Assembly: GCF_018614575.1 (NCBI RefSeq)
Contig: NZ_JAGGOJ010000031.1
Location: 1 to 64,000, forward strand
Source: Streptomyces sp. ISL-10
Lineage (GTDB): Bacteria > Actinomycetota > Actinomycetes > Streptomycetales > Streptomycetaceae
Length of the DNA: 64,000 nt
Direction: 5' to 3'
The position numbers were made by a program, and so were the translations under genes. Positions 36,926-45,698 of the stretch are shown here, in pieces. The notes beneath the pieces were generated by a model. That model made no database searches and was not told the origin of the DNA. It saw nothing but the letters and a program-made list of their open reading frames with translations. Positions within the stretch are counted from its first letter, which is position 1. Every line of letters begins with the position of its first letter.

Positions 36926-37611
36926 TGGACGACGTGGCGAGTGACGGCAGTACGAGCAGCGCGGACAAGACCCGGTCGCCCGGTGGCAGGCGGGCGCGAC
37001 GGGTGCGGATGACGGGCGCGGAGCGCCGGGAGCAGCTGCTGGACATCGGGCGCACCCTCTTCGCCGAGAAGGGCTTCGAGGGCACGTCGGTCGAGGAGAT
37101 CGCAGCCAAGGCAGGCGTCTCCAAGCCGGTGGTGTACGAGCACTTCGGGGGCAAGGAGGGCCTGTACGCGGTCGTGGTCGACCGTGAGATGCGCCAACTG
37201 CTGGACATGGTGACGGGCGCGCTGACGGCCGGCCATCCCCGGGAACTGCTGGAGCAGGCGGCGTTCGCGCTGCTGGACTACATCGAGACGTATACGGACG
37301 GCTTCCGCATCCTGGTGCGGGACTCGCCGGTGGCGCAGTCGACGGGGACGTTCGCTTCGCTGATCAGCGATATCGCCACGCAGGTCGAGGACATTCTGGG
37401 CCTGGAGTTCAAGAACCGGGGCTTCGACCCGAAGCTGGCCCCGATGTACGCGCAGGCGCTGGTGGGCATGGTGGCGCTCACCGGCCAGTGGTGGGTGGAC
37501 GCCCGCCGCCCGAAGAAGGCGGAGGTGGCGGCGCACCTGGTGAATCTGGCGTGGCACGGCTTGGACGGCCTGGAGCAGAAGCCGCGCCTGATAGGCCACC
37601 GCAAGAACTGA
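36922..37611 (+). CDS. TetR-family regulator coupled to desaturase
   Basis: This 229-residue regulator has an N-terminal helix-turn-helix (ERREQLLDIGRTLFAEKGFE, then VEEIAAKAGVSKPVVYEHFG) and a helical ligand-binding domain with DYIETYTDGFRILVRDSPV. Two adjacent ATGs are possible; the first (36922) overlaps the desaturase stop. It probably senses acyl-CoA or a fatty acid and represses the desaturase operon through the inverted repeats at 35849-35877; ligand and target are inferred. Confidence 0.92.
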   Translation: MMDDVASDGSTSSADKTRSPGGRRARRVRMTGAERREQLLDIGRTLFAEKGFEGTSVEEIAAKAGVSKPVVYEHFGGKEGLYAVVVDREMRQLLDMVTGALTAGHPRELLEQAAFALLDYIETYTDGFRILVRDSPVAQSTGTFASLISDIATQVEDILGLEFKNRGFDPKLAPMYAQALVGMVALTGQWWVDARRPKKAEVAAHLVNLAWHGLDGLEQKPRLIGHRKN

Positions 37612-38875
37612 CACTGCGGCGGCCAGCCGTCGGGGCGGCGCGACCGCGTGCCAGGTCGGGGGGCCGGCCACCCGACCGAGTCCGGAGCCCTGCGCAGACC
37701 GCGGCCTGACGCCCGCGTGGGTCGGTTCAGCGCCGACGCGCGCCCCCCCCGACCGCATGGGTCCAGCGCCGACGCGCGCCGCTCGAAGGCCTGGTCCCGA
37801 CCACCCTCGGGAGCCCGCGCAGACCACGGGCCTGACAACCGCTGGGCTCCAGCGCCGACCGATCCCGGGAGCCCGCCGGAAGCGAGGCACAGGCCACACC
37901 CAGCAGCCAGCGACAACCGGCCCCGGAGCGCACCGGAGAACCCAGGCCGACCACGAGGCCCGAAGCCCGCGGCCGACCGCCCTCGGGCTGGGCACCGACC
38001 CCACCCGAGAGCCGCCGGGGCGAGACGTCGGCCGACCGCCGCCCGCCGGGACTGGCGGCGGTCGGCCCGAGTGACAGCACGACCGGCCCGGCGGGACGCC
38101 GCTCTGCAGGCCCGGGCCGCCCGCGAACTGCCCGCCCCCTCGGGGCGCCGGCGCCGACGGCACCCGGAACGCAAGACCCACCCGACAGCCGGCGCCCGCG
38201 GACCAACCGCCCCAGGAGAGCACTGGGGGACGCAGGAGGCCAGCCCCGAGGCCGACGCCCGACCGCCCTCGGGCCGGGCACCGACCGCACCCGAGAGCCG
38301 CCGGAGCCCCGGCGCAGGTCGGCCCCAGACGCAACGACCGGCCCCCAGGGCCACCGCCCTGGAGGCCCAGAGACGCCTGCGAACCTGCCGCCCTCGGGGC
38401 GGGCACCGACCGCACCCGGAGCCCGCCGGGGCGGACACAAGCCGCCTCCGACAGCCGGCGCCTGCGGCCGGCCGCCCTCGGAGCGCACCGGCACCTGCGG
38501 CCGACCGGCCCCGGGAACCAGCGACGACCGGTCCCCGGCCCGCGGGGCCCGACCGCAGCACCCGAGAACCCGCCCCGGCTCCGGAGCCCAGCGCGGGCCC
38601 GCGGGTGCACCGGGCCCGGTGCCGACCGAACCCGAGAGCACAGCGGCCGGCGGCGACGCCCCCGCGCGGGGGGGCCGCGGCCGGAAGCGGCGCGGAAATC
38701 GACCGGTCCCACGTGCATCCCTTGATCCCCCTGAACCGTCTCTATCCATGCCCCGTCGATGGACGACGAGGCCGCAGGACACGACTTCCGGGACAAGTCC
38801 CCCGAAAGTGAGCAGAACGCCCTGTAGGGCTCGGACTGTGTGATCCCGGCTTCATGACCTTCCCCGGGGGGAATT
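37612..38875. other. 1.26-kb gene-free, highly GC-rich repeat tract
   Basis: No gene is supported. Long open frames on both strands are Pro/Arg/Gly-rich shadows without domain character. The tract contains degenerate copies of a GC-rich sentence: GCACCGACCGCACCCGAGAG and close variants at about 37993, 38276 and 38405, often preceded by GCCCTCGGG and followed by CCGCCGG. The last ~130 bp before the VCBS gene are less repetitive and presumably hold its promoter. Confidence 0.55.
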
Positions 38876-40633
38876 TTGACTTCGAAGGAATCCGGCCGCC
38901 CTGCCGTCGTGCGCCACAAGGCGGCGCGGCGCATCACGGCCTGCACGGCGCTGGCCATCTCGGCGGGCATGCTGCTCGCCGTTCCGGCGCAGGCGGACGA
39001 CCTACCGGTGCCGCGCGAGCCCGCGCCGCGCACCGCTCCGACCGTCGACAGCATGCCGAAGTCTCCGATCAGGCAGTCCGGCGCGGCAAAGGGGCCGTCG
39101 GCCGCATCGGCCGGCGCCGAGGACACGAAGCCGGCCCTGCCGCGCAGCGACATCGACGGCGACGGCTTCAGCGACCTGCTGCACCGCGCGATCGACGGCC
39201 AGTACTGGGTGACGCCGACCGGCAGCGAGGACACCTACATCTACGCGCTCGGCACGAGCGACGAGACGTTCAAGGACGTGTTCTCGATCGCGGGCATGGA
39301 CACCGCCGAGCCGACCCGTCCCACGCACTTCACGCTGTCCGCCGACGGCCGCCTTTCCTCGTACCGCAGCCACGAGACCTCTGCCGAACTGCAGTGGTCC
39401 GGCACGGGCTGGCAGCAGTTCAACAAGGTCTTCTCGCCCGGCGACCTCACCGGCGACGGCGCCGGCGACGTCCTCGCGCGCAACTTCGCCGGTGAGCTGT
39501 TCCTTTACCGGGCCCAGCCCGGTGCGGCCGAGCCGTTCGCGCCGAAGGTGAAGGTCGGCTCCGGGTGGGGCCAGTTCGACCAGCTCGTGGGCGTCAACGA
39601 CGCCAACGGCGACGGGATCGCGGACCTGTTCGCGCGCAACCCCGCCGGCGAACTGTTCTTCTACGCCGGCACCAAGGGCGAGCAGCCCTTCAAGCCGCGG
39701 GTCAAGGTCAGTGACGGCTGGGCCGAGTACAACCAGCTGTTCAGCGTGGACGACGTGAACCGCGACGGCTTCGCCGATCTGATGGCCCGCAATGTGTCGG
39801 GCACGCTCGACCGGTACCTCTCCACCGGCACGGGCTCCTTCCAGGCGAAGGTTCAGCTCGGCACCGGCTGGCACCCCGTCTCGCAGTTCGCCGGCTCGGG
39901 CAGCAACCCGTTCTGGGGCAAGAACGAGGTGCTGGGCGTCGACAAGTCCGGCACCACGTACTGGTACCACGGCATGAACAACGGCCTGCTCAGCGCCCGC
40001 GAGCACGGCTCGACCGGCTGGCAGGGCGCGAAGCTGTCGCTGGCCTCGTCCTTCGACAACAACGGTTTCGGCGACCTGCTCGATGTCATGGACGGCACGC
40101 TGTACAACTACGACGACTACGTCGGCGACGGCGAGATCGGCAGCGGCTGGGGCATCTACAACGCCCTCGTCGGCCCGGGTGACCTGTCCGGCGACGGCAA
40201 GGGCGACCTCATCGCCCGCGACAGCGCCGGTGTCCTGTACCTGTACCGGGGCAACGGCAACGGCTCGGCATTCGCCGCACGCCAGAAGATCGGCACGGGC
40301 TGGGGCCAGTTCACCGCGCTGGCGGGCGCCGGAGACATCGACGGCGACGGCCGCGCGGACATCGTCGCGCGCGCCAAGGACGGCAGCCTCCACCTCTACG
40401 CGGGTACCGGCGTGGCCACGGCCCCGTTCAAGGCGAAGAAGCTGATCGGCACGGGCTGGAACCAGTTCAACAGGTTCGTGGCGCCGGGCGACCTGACCGG
40501 CGACGGCCGGGCCGACCTCCTGGTCCGCAACGCGGACGGCGTGCTGTACCGCTACGACGCAGACGGCAAGGGCGGCTTCAAGGCGAAGGCCAAGATCGGC
40601 ACCGGCTGGAACACCTACAACGGTCTGCACTGA
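38876..40633 (+). CDS. Secreted FG-GAP/VCBS repeat protein
   Basis: The 585-aa protein has a signal peptide (residues 1-~40, ending VPAQA) and then about nine FG-GAP/VCBS-type blades. Each carries a Ca-binding-like DxDGDG or DLTGDG loop followed by RADLLVR, with recurring KIGTGWxxFN. This predicts an extracellular beta-propeller with calcium sites. The start is TTG at 38876, with GGGGGG just upstream; no in-frame ATG precedes the signal peptide. No catalytic domain is attached, so the likely role is binding. A terminator follows. Confidence 0.85.
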   Translation: MTSKESGRPAVVRHKAARRITACTALAISAGMLLAVPAQADDLPVPREPAPRTAPTVDSMPKSPIRQSGAAKGPSAASAGAEDTKPALPRSDIDGDGFSDLLHRAIDGQYWVTPTGSEDTYIYALGTSDETFKDVFSIAGMDTAEPTRPTHFTLSADGRLSSYRSHETSAELQWSGTGWQQFNKVFSPGDLTGDGAGDVLARNFAGELFLYRAQPGAAEPFAPKVKVGSGWGQFDQLVGVNDANGDGIADLFARNPAGELFFYAGTKGEQPFKPRVKVSDGWAEYNQLFSVDDVNRDGFADLMARNVSGTLDRYLSTGTGSFQAKVQLGTGWHPVSQFAGSGSNPFWGKNEVLGVDKSGTTYWYHGMNNGLLSAREHGSTGWQGAKLSLASSFDNNGFGDLLDVMDGTLYNYDDYVGDGEIGSGWGIYNALVGPGDLSGDGKGDLIARDSAGVLYLYRGNGNGSAFAARQKIGTGWGQFTALAGAGDIDGDGRADIVARAKDGSLHLYAGTGVATAPFKAKKLIGTGWNQFNRFVAPGDLTGDGRADLLVRNADGVLYRYDADGKGGFKAKAKIGTGWNTYNGLH

Positions 40634-40697
40634 CCCGGAGGGTCCGGACGCCGGCCGGCACTGATCCCGGAGATCCCGGCCTGCGCCGGGCAGCCAG

Positions 40698-40730
40698 GCG
40701 CCCCACCGCGGTTCACCCGCGGCGGGGCGC
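40698..40730. terminator. Terminator shared by VCBS gene and glyoxalase gene
   Basis: GCGCCCCACCGCGG and CCGCGGCGGGGCGC form a 14-bp stem with one mismatch around the loop TTCAC, between convergent stops. Confidence 0.8.
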
Positions 40731-40748
40731 TTCGCGTGTACGGGCCGC

Positions 40749-41111
40749 TCACTGCACGGGCTGAAGGAACTCCAGCCGGTTGCCCACCGGGTCCTCGGAG
40801 TAGAACCGCTTGTGTCCCGGCAGGTTCTCGTCCCAGACGACCGTCGCACCCAGCCCCTCCAGCCGCCGCGCGTACGCCTCGATGCCGGTGACGCGCAGCC
40901 CGGGGTGCGCCTTCCTGGCGGGATGGAAGTCCTGCTCGATGCCCAGATGCAGCTGGACGGCCCCGTCCACGAACCAGCAGCCGCCGCGGGCCGCGAGCTC
41001 CGGCGGCTTGGGGATCTCGGTCATGCCCAGCACCTCCCCGTAGTAGGCGCGCAGCGCGTCCTCGGAGCCGGGCGGTGCGGCGAGCTGGACGTGGTCGACG
41101 GCGGCGAGCAT
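40749..41111 (-). CDS. VOC/glyoxalase-fold protein
   Basis: This 120-residue single-domain protein has the vicinal oxygen chelate pattern: an N-terminal VDHVQLAAPPGSEDALRAYY, a central GAVQLHLG, and the C-terminal FYSEDPVGNRLEFLQP. Candidate metal ligands are His in VDHVQL, His in LHLG and Glu in RLEF. The substrate is unknown. The start overlaps the methyltransferase stop by 1 bp (TGATG), so the two are co-translated and probably share the MarR regulator upstream. Confidence 0.85.
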   Translation of the reverse strand: MLAAVDHVQLAAPPGSEDALRAYYGEVLGMTEIPKPPELAARGGCWFVDGAVQLHLGIEQDFHPARKAHPGLRVTGIEAYARRLEGLGATVVWDENLPGHKRFYSEDPVGNRLEFLQPVQ

Positions 41112-41932
41112 CAGGAGACCTTCCGTGCGACGGCGAAGATGCGGCGGAAGGGGAACACGGTGCCGTGCGGCCCCGGCGGGTAGGCCTTGCGCAGCAGGTC
41201 CCGGTACTGGCCCAGGAATTCCGCCGCCGCCTCCGGATCGTCGGCGAGCTCGGTGAGGACCGGACGCAGCGCCGTGCCCTTCACCCAGTCGAGCACCGGG
41301 TCCTCGCCGCCGAGCAGCTGGAGGTAGGTGGTCTCCCATGCGTCCGTGTCGCAGCCCAGGTCGGCGAGGCGCAGAAGGTAATCGGCGGGCTCCAGGATGT
41401 GGACGTAGCGCCTTCCGTGGTCGCCGAGACGGGTGCGCCACTGCGGGGACTCGCACAGCTCGCCGAGCAGGGCGTGGCTGGGGGAGCTGAAGTTGCCCGG
41501 CACCTGGAAGGCGAAGGTGCCGCCGGGTGCGAGTCCCTCGATCCAGACGGCGAAGGACTCGGGGTGGTTGGGGACCCACTGGAGTGCCGCGTTCGAGACG
41601 ATCAGGTCGTACGGCTCGTCGGGTGTCCAGTGGGCGGCGTCGGCGCGGCGGAAATCCAGCCGGCCGCCGCCGGCCGTGGTGCCCGCGTGGTCCTTCTCGG
41701 CCCGGGCGAGCATCTCGCGCGAGAGGTCGAAGCCGGTGATGTGGGCGTCGGGCCAGCGGTCGGCGAGGAGGGCGGTGATATTGCCGGGGCCGCAGCCGAT
41801 GTCGGCAATACGCGCAGGTCGGCTGCCGGAGGGCAGCTTGGGTATGCGGGCGAGCATGTCCAGGAAGGGACGGGTGCGGTGTCCGGCGTGGCGCAGGTAC
41901 TGATGTGGATCCCAAGTGGGTACGGAATGCAT
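41111..41932 (-). CDS. tam: Trans-aconitate 2-methyltransferase-like SAM methyltransferase
   Basis: The 273-aa protein is a class I SAM methyltransferase with motif I IADIGCGPGNITALLADRWP, an acidic residue in GFDLSREML, and VSNAALQWVPNH, the combination typical of Tam, which methylates trans-aconitate. The N-terminal WDPHQYLRHAGHRTRPF also fits Tam. The ATG at 41932 is chosen over 42004 because similarity begins there. It is divergent from the MarR gene, and the shared gap contains a perfect palindrome. Confidence 0.85.
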   Translation of the reverse strand: MHSVPTWDPHQYLRHAGHRTRPFLDMLARIPKLPSGSRPARIADIGCGPGNITALLADRWPDAHITGFDLSREMLARAEKDHAGTTAGGGRLDFRRADAAHWTPDEPYDLIVSNAALQWVPNHPESFAVWIEGLAPGGTFAFQVPGNFSSPSHALLGELCESPQWRTRLGDHGRRYVHILEPADYLLRLADLGCDTDAWETTYLQLLGGEDPVLDWVKGTALRPVLTELADDPEAAAEFLGQYRDLLRKAYPPGPHGTVFPFRRIFAVARKVS

Positions 41933-42014
41933 GTTCGAGGCCCCCTTGCAGGAACGGAATGCCGAAACGGAGCGTGTTTCGGCCCGACCATGCCCAATAG
42001 TCAAGGAGACTATA

Positions 42015-42028
42015 TCTTGACGTCAAGA
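42015..42028. promoter_or_regulatory. Perfect 14-bp palindrome, likely MarR operator
   Basis: TCTTGACGTCAAGA is self-complementary. A second overlapping inverted repeat uses TCAAG at 42001-42005 with the CTTGA inside the palindrome (42016-42020). It lies in the 131-bp gap between tam and marR, 36 bp upstream of the MarR ATG. Confidence 0.7.
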
Positions 42029-42063
42029 GACTTCACATCGACAGACCATCTACACTGATCGAC

Positions 42064-42561
42064 ATGGAGGACGAGGTCGATCGACTGGTCGCAGCATGGC
42101 GCCGAGAGCGCCCCGACCTCGACGTGGAACCACTCGAGGTGCTCAGCCGCGTCTCCCGGCTCGCCCGCCATCTCGACCGCGCCCGCCGGCTCGCCTTCGC
42201 CGAGCACCAGCTGGAGCCGTGGGAGTTCGACGTGCTCACCTCGCTCCGGCGCGCCGGAGCGCCCTACCAGCTCTCCCCCGGCCAGTTGCTCACCCAGACG
42301 CTGGTCACCTCGGGCACGATGACCAACCGCATCGACAGGCTCGCCAAGAAGAATCTGGTCGAGCGGCTGCCCGACCCCAGCGACCGGCGCGGCGTCCTGG
42401 TACGGCTCACCGCCGAGGGCCGCGACCGCGCCGACCAGGCCCTGGCCGGACTGCTCGCCCAGGAGCGGGCGATCCTGTCCGAGCTGTCCCACGCCCAGCG
42501 CGCCGAACTGGCCGCACTGCTACGCCAGCTGACCGCCCCGTTCGACAACATCCCCGGCTAG
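42064..42561 (+). CDS. MarR-family regulator
   Basis: The 165-residue protein is a typical MarR winged-helix regulator: a helical dimerisation N-terminus, recognition region QTLVTSGTMTNRIDRLAKKN, and wing VERLPDPSDRRGVLVRL. It is divergent from the methyltransferase-glyoxalase pair. Repression of that pair and of itself through the palindrome at 42015 is inferred from position. Its end overlaps the convergent LuxR gene by 42 bp. Confidence 0.92.
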   Translation: MEDEVDRLVAAWRRERPDLDVEPLEVLSRVSRLARHLDRARRLAFAEHQLEPWEFDVLTSLRRAGAPYQLSPGQLLTQTLVTSGTMTNRIDRLAKKNLVERLPDPSDRRGVLVRLTAEGRDRADQALAGLLAQERAILSELSHAQRAELAALLRQLTAPFDNIPG

Positions 42562-43287
42562 CTCGGCCGGTCCGACACCCGCCCGTCGCGCCAGCGCCAC
42601 CGCGGCGAGCGTGGAGTGCACGCCGAGCTTGCCCAGCACGTTCTGCATGTGCGTCCGTACGGTGTGCGGGGACAGAAAGAGACGCTCGGCAACCGCTTTG
42701 CGTCCCAGGCCCGCAACCATGCAGCGCAGTACCTCCTGCTCGCGCGGGGTCAGCGACTCGACCAGCTGCTCGCTCTCGGTGCGGTGCTTGCGGGCGGCCG
42801 TCAACTCGCGCAGGACGCCGGTGAGCAGCGCGGGCGACACATGCGTCTCGTCGCGCAGCACCCCGCGGATCACGGCCAGCAGCCGTTGCAGCGAACAGTC
42901 CTTGGCGACCCAGCCCGACGCCCCCGCCTGGAGCGCGAGCGCCGCCCGGGCGGCGTCGTCCTTCTCGGCGAGCACTACGGAGCGCACGGCGATCCGGTGC
43001 GAACGGACGCCCGCGACCAGCGAGATCCCGTCCACGAGCGCGTCGTCGTCGGAGCCGGCGACCGCCCGGGGCTTGGGCACCGGAGTGACGCCCAGATCGG
43101 CATCGACCAGCATGACGTCGAAGCGCCGCCCGTCGGCCGCGGCCCGCTCCAGGCAGCGCAGCGCGGCCGGCCCGCTGCCTGCCGCGGCGACCTCGACGTC
43201 GGGTTCGGCGGCGAGAGCCGCGGCGAGCGACTCGGCGAAGATTCGGTGGTCGTCCACGACCAGGACCCGGATACGAACCACATGCAC
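42520..43287 (-). CDS. LuxR-type response regulator
   Basis: The 255-aa protein has an N-terminal receiver domain (RIRVLVVDDHRIFAESL; phospho-acceptor Asp in DVMLVDADL; conserved Lys in GWVAKD) and a C-terminal LuxR helix-turn-helix (LTPREQEVLRCMVAGLGRKA, then PHTVRTHMQNVLGKLGV). The receiver has all key residues, so it should be phosphorylated, but no kinase gene adjoins it. The start is GTG at 43287 with GGGGG upstream; the frame is open to 43545 but that part looks non-coding. Confidence 0.85.
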   Translation of the reverse strand: MHVVRIRVLVVDDHRIFAESLAAALAAEPDVEVAAAGSGPAALRCLERAAADGRRFDVMLVDADLGVTPVPKPRAVAGSDDDALVDGISLVAGVRSHRIAVRSVVLAEKDDAARAALALQAGASGWVAKDCSLQRLLAVIRGVLRDETHVSPALLTGVLRELTAARKHRTESEQLVESLTPREQEVLRCMVAGLGRKAVAERLFLSPHTVRTHMQNVLGKLGVHSTLAAVALARRAGVGPAELAGDVVERGGQLA

Positions 43288-43575
43288 CCCCAGTGCCGGA
43301 GGACGGATCGGCGCGGATACGGCGCCCGGAGCAGCGCGGTACAGAACATCGCCCGGCCGCCGCCGTGCTCTGACTGATACCCCGCCCCGGGCACCGTACC
43401 CAACGGTCTCGCCCCCTGATCGACACCAGCCCCCACCGGTGTCGACCATCAGAGTACGGACGGGCGGCCGCGACGGAAGGCTATTTGCAGAACTGACCGC
43501 TCCGGCCGCGGACGCGAGGACGCGTCCGCCGCTGCACGGCCACAAGGCGTGATGCGCCCAGTGGGTGTGAACCCT

Positions 43576-43615
43576 GCCCCCGGCCCGTGCGCGGCAGGCG
43601 ACGGCGGCCGGGGGC
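43576..43615 (-). terminator. Terminator of galTEK operon
   Basis: GCCCCCGGCC (43576-43585) pairs perfectly with GGCCGGGGGC (43606-43615) around a 20-nt loop, directly downstream of the galK stop. Confidence 0.7.
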
Positions 43616-43620
43616 GCGTT

Positions 43621-44733
43621 TCAGCTCAGCCGCCGCGCCCCCGCCGACGGCGACGCTGTGAAGACCCGCGGCGCGTCCAGCGACGCCGACGCGAACGCCT
43701 CCTGGACCGATTGCGCCACCAGGTGCGCCGAGGACGACTCGGTCAGCACGATCGCCGAGCCGCCGAAGCCGCCGCCCGTCATCCGGGCTCCCAGCGCTCC
43801 CGCGGTCAGCGAGGTGTCGACCACCAGGTCCAGTTCGCGGCACGAGACATGGAAGTCGTCGCGCAGCGAGGCGTGCCCCTCGGTCAGGAGCGGGCCGATC
43901 GCGCGGACCTCGCCCGCCTCCAGGTGCGCGATCACGCGCTCCACGCGGTGGTTCTCCGTGACGACATGGCGGACCAGGGACCGCACTTCGGGGTCGTCGA
44001 GGCGGGCCAGGGCGTCCTCGAGCGCGTCGTTCGGCACGTCCCGCAGCGCGTTCACGCCCAGGGCGGCCGCGCCGGCCTCGCAGCCCGCTCGGCGCCTGCC
44101 GTACTCACCCTCGCTGTGGGAGTGCTTCACCCTGGTGTCCACCACGAGGAGTTCGAGCCCGTGGGCCCTCAGGTCGAAGGGGACCTGACGCAGGGAGAGG
44201 GCACGGGTGTCCAGGTGCAGGGCGTGACCGTCGGTGCAGCAGGCCGAGGCCATCTGGTCCATGATCCCGGTGGGGGCTCCGACGTAGACGTTCTCTGCGC
44301 GCCGGCACAGGCGGGCGATGTACCGCCGTTCGAGGCCGAGTTCGTACAGGTCGTTCAGGGCGAGCGCCGTGACGACCTCGAGTGCGGCGGACGAGGACAG
44401 GCCCGCGCCGGCCGGGACGGTCGACTCGTAGTGGATGTCCGCGCCGCCGACCCGGTGGCCGGCCTCGCGCAGCGCCCAGACCACGCCCGCCGGGTAGTCG
44501 GTCCAGCCGCGCCCGCCGCCGGGCGCCAGCTCGTCGAGGCGCAACTCGAACGGGCCGGCGCCGTCGCCGTCGATGTCCGCGGAGTGCAGCCGCAGCACGC
44601 CGTCGTCGCGGCGCGCCACGGTGGCCACAGTGGTGTGCGGCAGTGCGAAGGGCATGACGAAACCGTCGTTGTAGTCGGTGTGCTCACCGATCAGATTCAC
44701 CCTGCCGGGGGCTGCCCACACACCGTCGTTCAT
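43621..44733 (-). CDS. galK: Galactokinase
   Basis: Galactokinase makes galactose-1-phosphate from galactose and ATP. The 370-aa protein carries the family signature GRVNLIGEHTDYNDGFVMP near the N-terminus, the GHMP ATP loop PAGAGLSSSAALEV, and MTGGGFGGSAIVL near the C-terminus. It is the last gene of the galTEK operon; its ATG overlaps the galE stop by 4 bp. Length and motifs are normal. Confidence 0.96.
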   Translation of the reverse strand: MNDGVWAAPGRVNLIGEHTDYNDGFVMPFALPHTTVATVARRDDGVLRLHSADIDGDGAGPFELRLDELAPGGGRGWTDYPAGVVWALREAGHRVGGADIHYESTVPAGAGLSSSAALEVVTALALNDLYELGLERRYIARLCRRAENVYVGAPTGIMDQMASACCTDGHALHLDTRALSLRQVPFDLRAHGLELLVVDTRVKHSHSEGEYGRRRAGCEAGAAALGVNALRDVPNDALEDALARLDDPEVRSLVRHVVTENHRVERVIAHLEAGEVRAIGPLLTEGHASLRDDFHVSCRELDLVVDTSLTAGALGARMTGGGFGGSAIVLTESSSAHLVAQSVQEAFASASLDAPRVFTASPSAGARRLS

Positions 44734-45698
44734 GACGCGTTCTCCCTCCTGCGGGCGAAGGCCCAGGCGTCGGACACGATGCCGGCCAGGTCGGCGCGGC
44801 TCGGCTGCCAGCCAAGGCGTTCCTGGGCGGCGGCTGCGGAAGCGACGAGGACGGCGGGGTCGCCGCCGCGGCGCTCGGCCACGATCTCGGGCACCGGGTG
44901 GCCGGTCACCTTGCGAACGGTCTCGATCACCTCGCGCACGGAGAAGCCGTTGCCGTTGCCGAGGTTGCAGATCAGGTGCTCCCCGGGCTTCGCCGCGTCG
45001 AGCGCGAGCAGGTGGGCCTCCGCGAGGTCCGCGACGTGGATGTAGTCGCGGACGCAGGTGCCGTCGGGTGTCGGGTAGTCGTCGCCGAAGACGGAGATGG
45101 ACTCGCGCGTGCCGAGGGCGACCTGGAGGACCAGCGGGATGAGGTGCGACTCGGGGTCATGGCGCTCACCGCAGTCGCCGTACGCGCCCGCGACGTTGAA
45201 GTAGCGCAGGGACACCGCGGCCAGGCCGTGCGCCGCGGCCTCGCCGCTGATCATGTGGTCGACGGCGAGCTTGGAGGCGCCGTAGGGGCTGGTGGGCGCG
45301 GTCGGGTCGGATTCGGTGATGGGGGTGGACACCGGCTCGCCGTACGTCGCGGCGGTGGAGGAGAAGACGAGGGTGCGCACCCCGGCGGAGCGCATGGCGG
45401 CGAGCAGTTCCATCGTGCCGCCGACGTTGTTCTGCCAGTACTTCTCCGGCTTGGCAACCGACTCGCCGACCTGCGAGAACGCGGCGAAGTGCAGCACCCC
45501 GTCGTACGAGGCGTCGAGATGACGCGCGGCGTCCTGGATGCGGCCCTCGATGAACGTCGCGCCCGCCGGAACGCCGTCACGGAACCCGGTGGAGAGGTCG
45601 TCGAGCACGGTCACCCGGTGACCGGCCTCCACAAGGTGCTGGGCCACCACACTGCCGATATATCCCGCACCACCTGTGACCAGGTACTTCTTGCTCAC
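44730..45698 (-). CDS. galE: UDP-glucose 4-epimerase
   Basis: GalE interconverts UDP-galactose and UDP-glucose. The 322-aa short-chain dehydrogenase-type protein has the NAD motif VTGGAGYIGS at the N-terminus, the catalytic Ser/Thr in VFSSTAATYGEP, and the YxxxK motif in SPYGASKLAVDH. The start is GTG at 45698, which directly follows the galT stop with no gap, and the end overlaps galK by 4 bp, so the operon is tightly coupled. Confidence 0.96.
   Translation of the reverse strand: MSKKYLVTGGAGYIGSVVAQHLVEAGHRVTVLDDLSTGFRDGVPAGATFIEGRIQDAARHLDASYDGVLHFAAFSQVGESVAKPEKYWQNNVGGTMELLAAMRSAGVRTLVFSSTAATYGEPVSTPITESDPTAPTSPYGASKLAVDHMISGEAAAHGLAAVSLRYFNVAGAYGDCGERHDPESHLIPLVLQVALGTRESISVFGDDYPTPDGTCVRDYIHVADLAEAHLLALDAAKPGEHLICNLGNGNGFSVREVIETVRKVTGHPVPEIVAERRGGDPAVLVASAAAAQERLGWQPSRADLAGIVSDAWAFARRRENAS

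Noticed and set aside
37640..38700. CRISPR array
   Set aside because: The repeats are degenerate, irregularly spaced and without uniform spacers; no cas genes are present.
36130..39234. Long minus-strand open frame of 1034 codons over the desaturase, tetR and GC-rich tract
   Set aside because: It is antisense to two clear genes, is Arg/Pro/Gly/Ala-rich and has no domain; high GC content leaves such frames open by chance.
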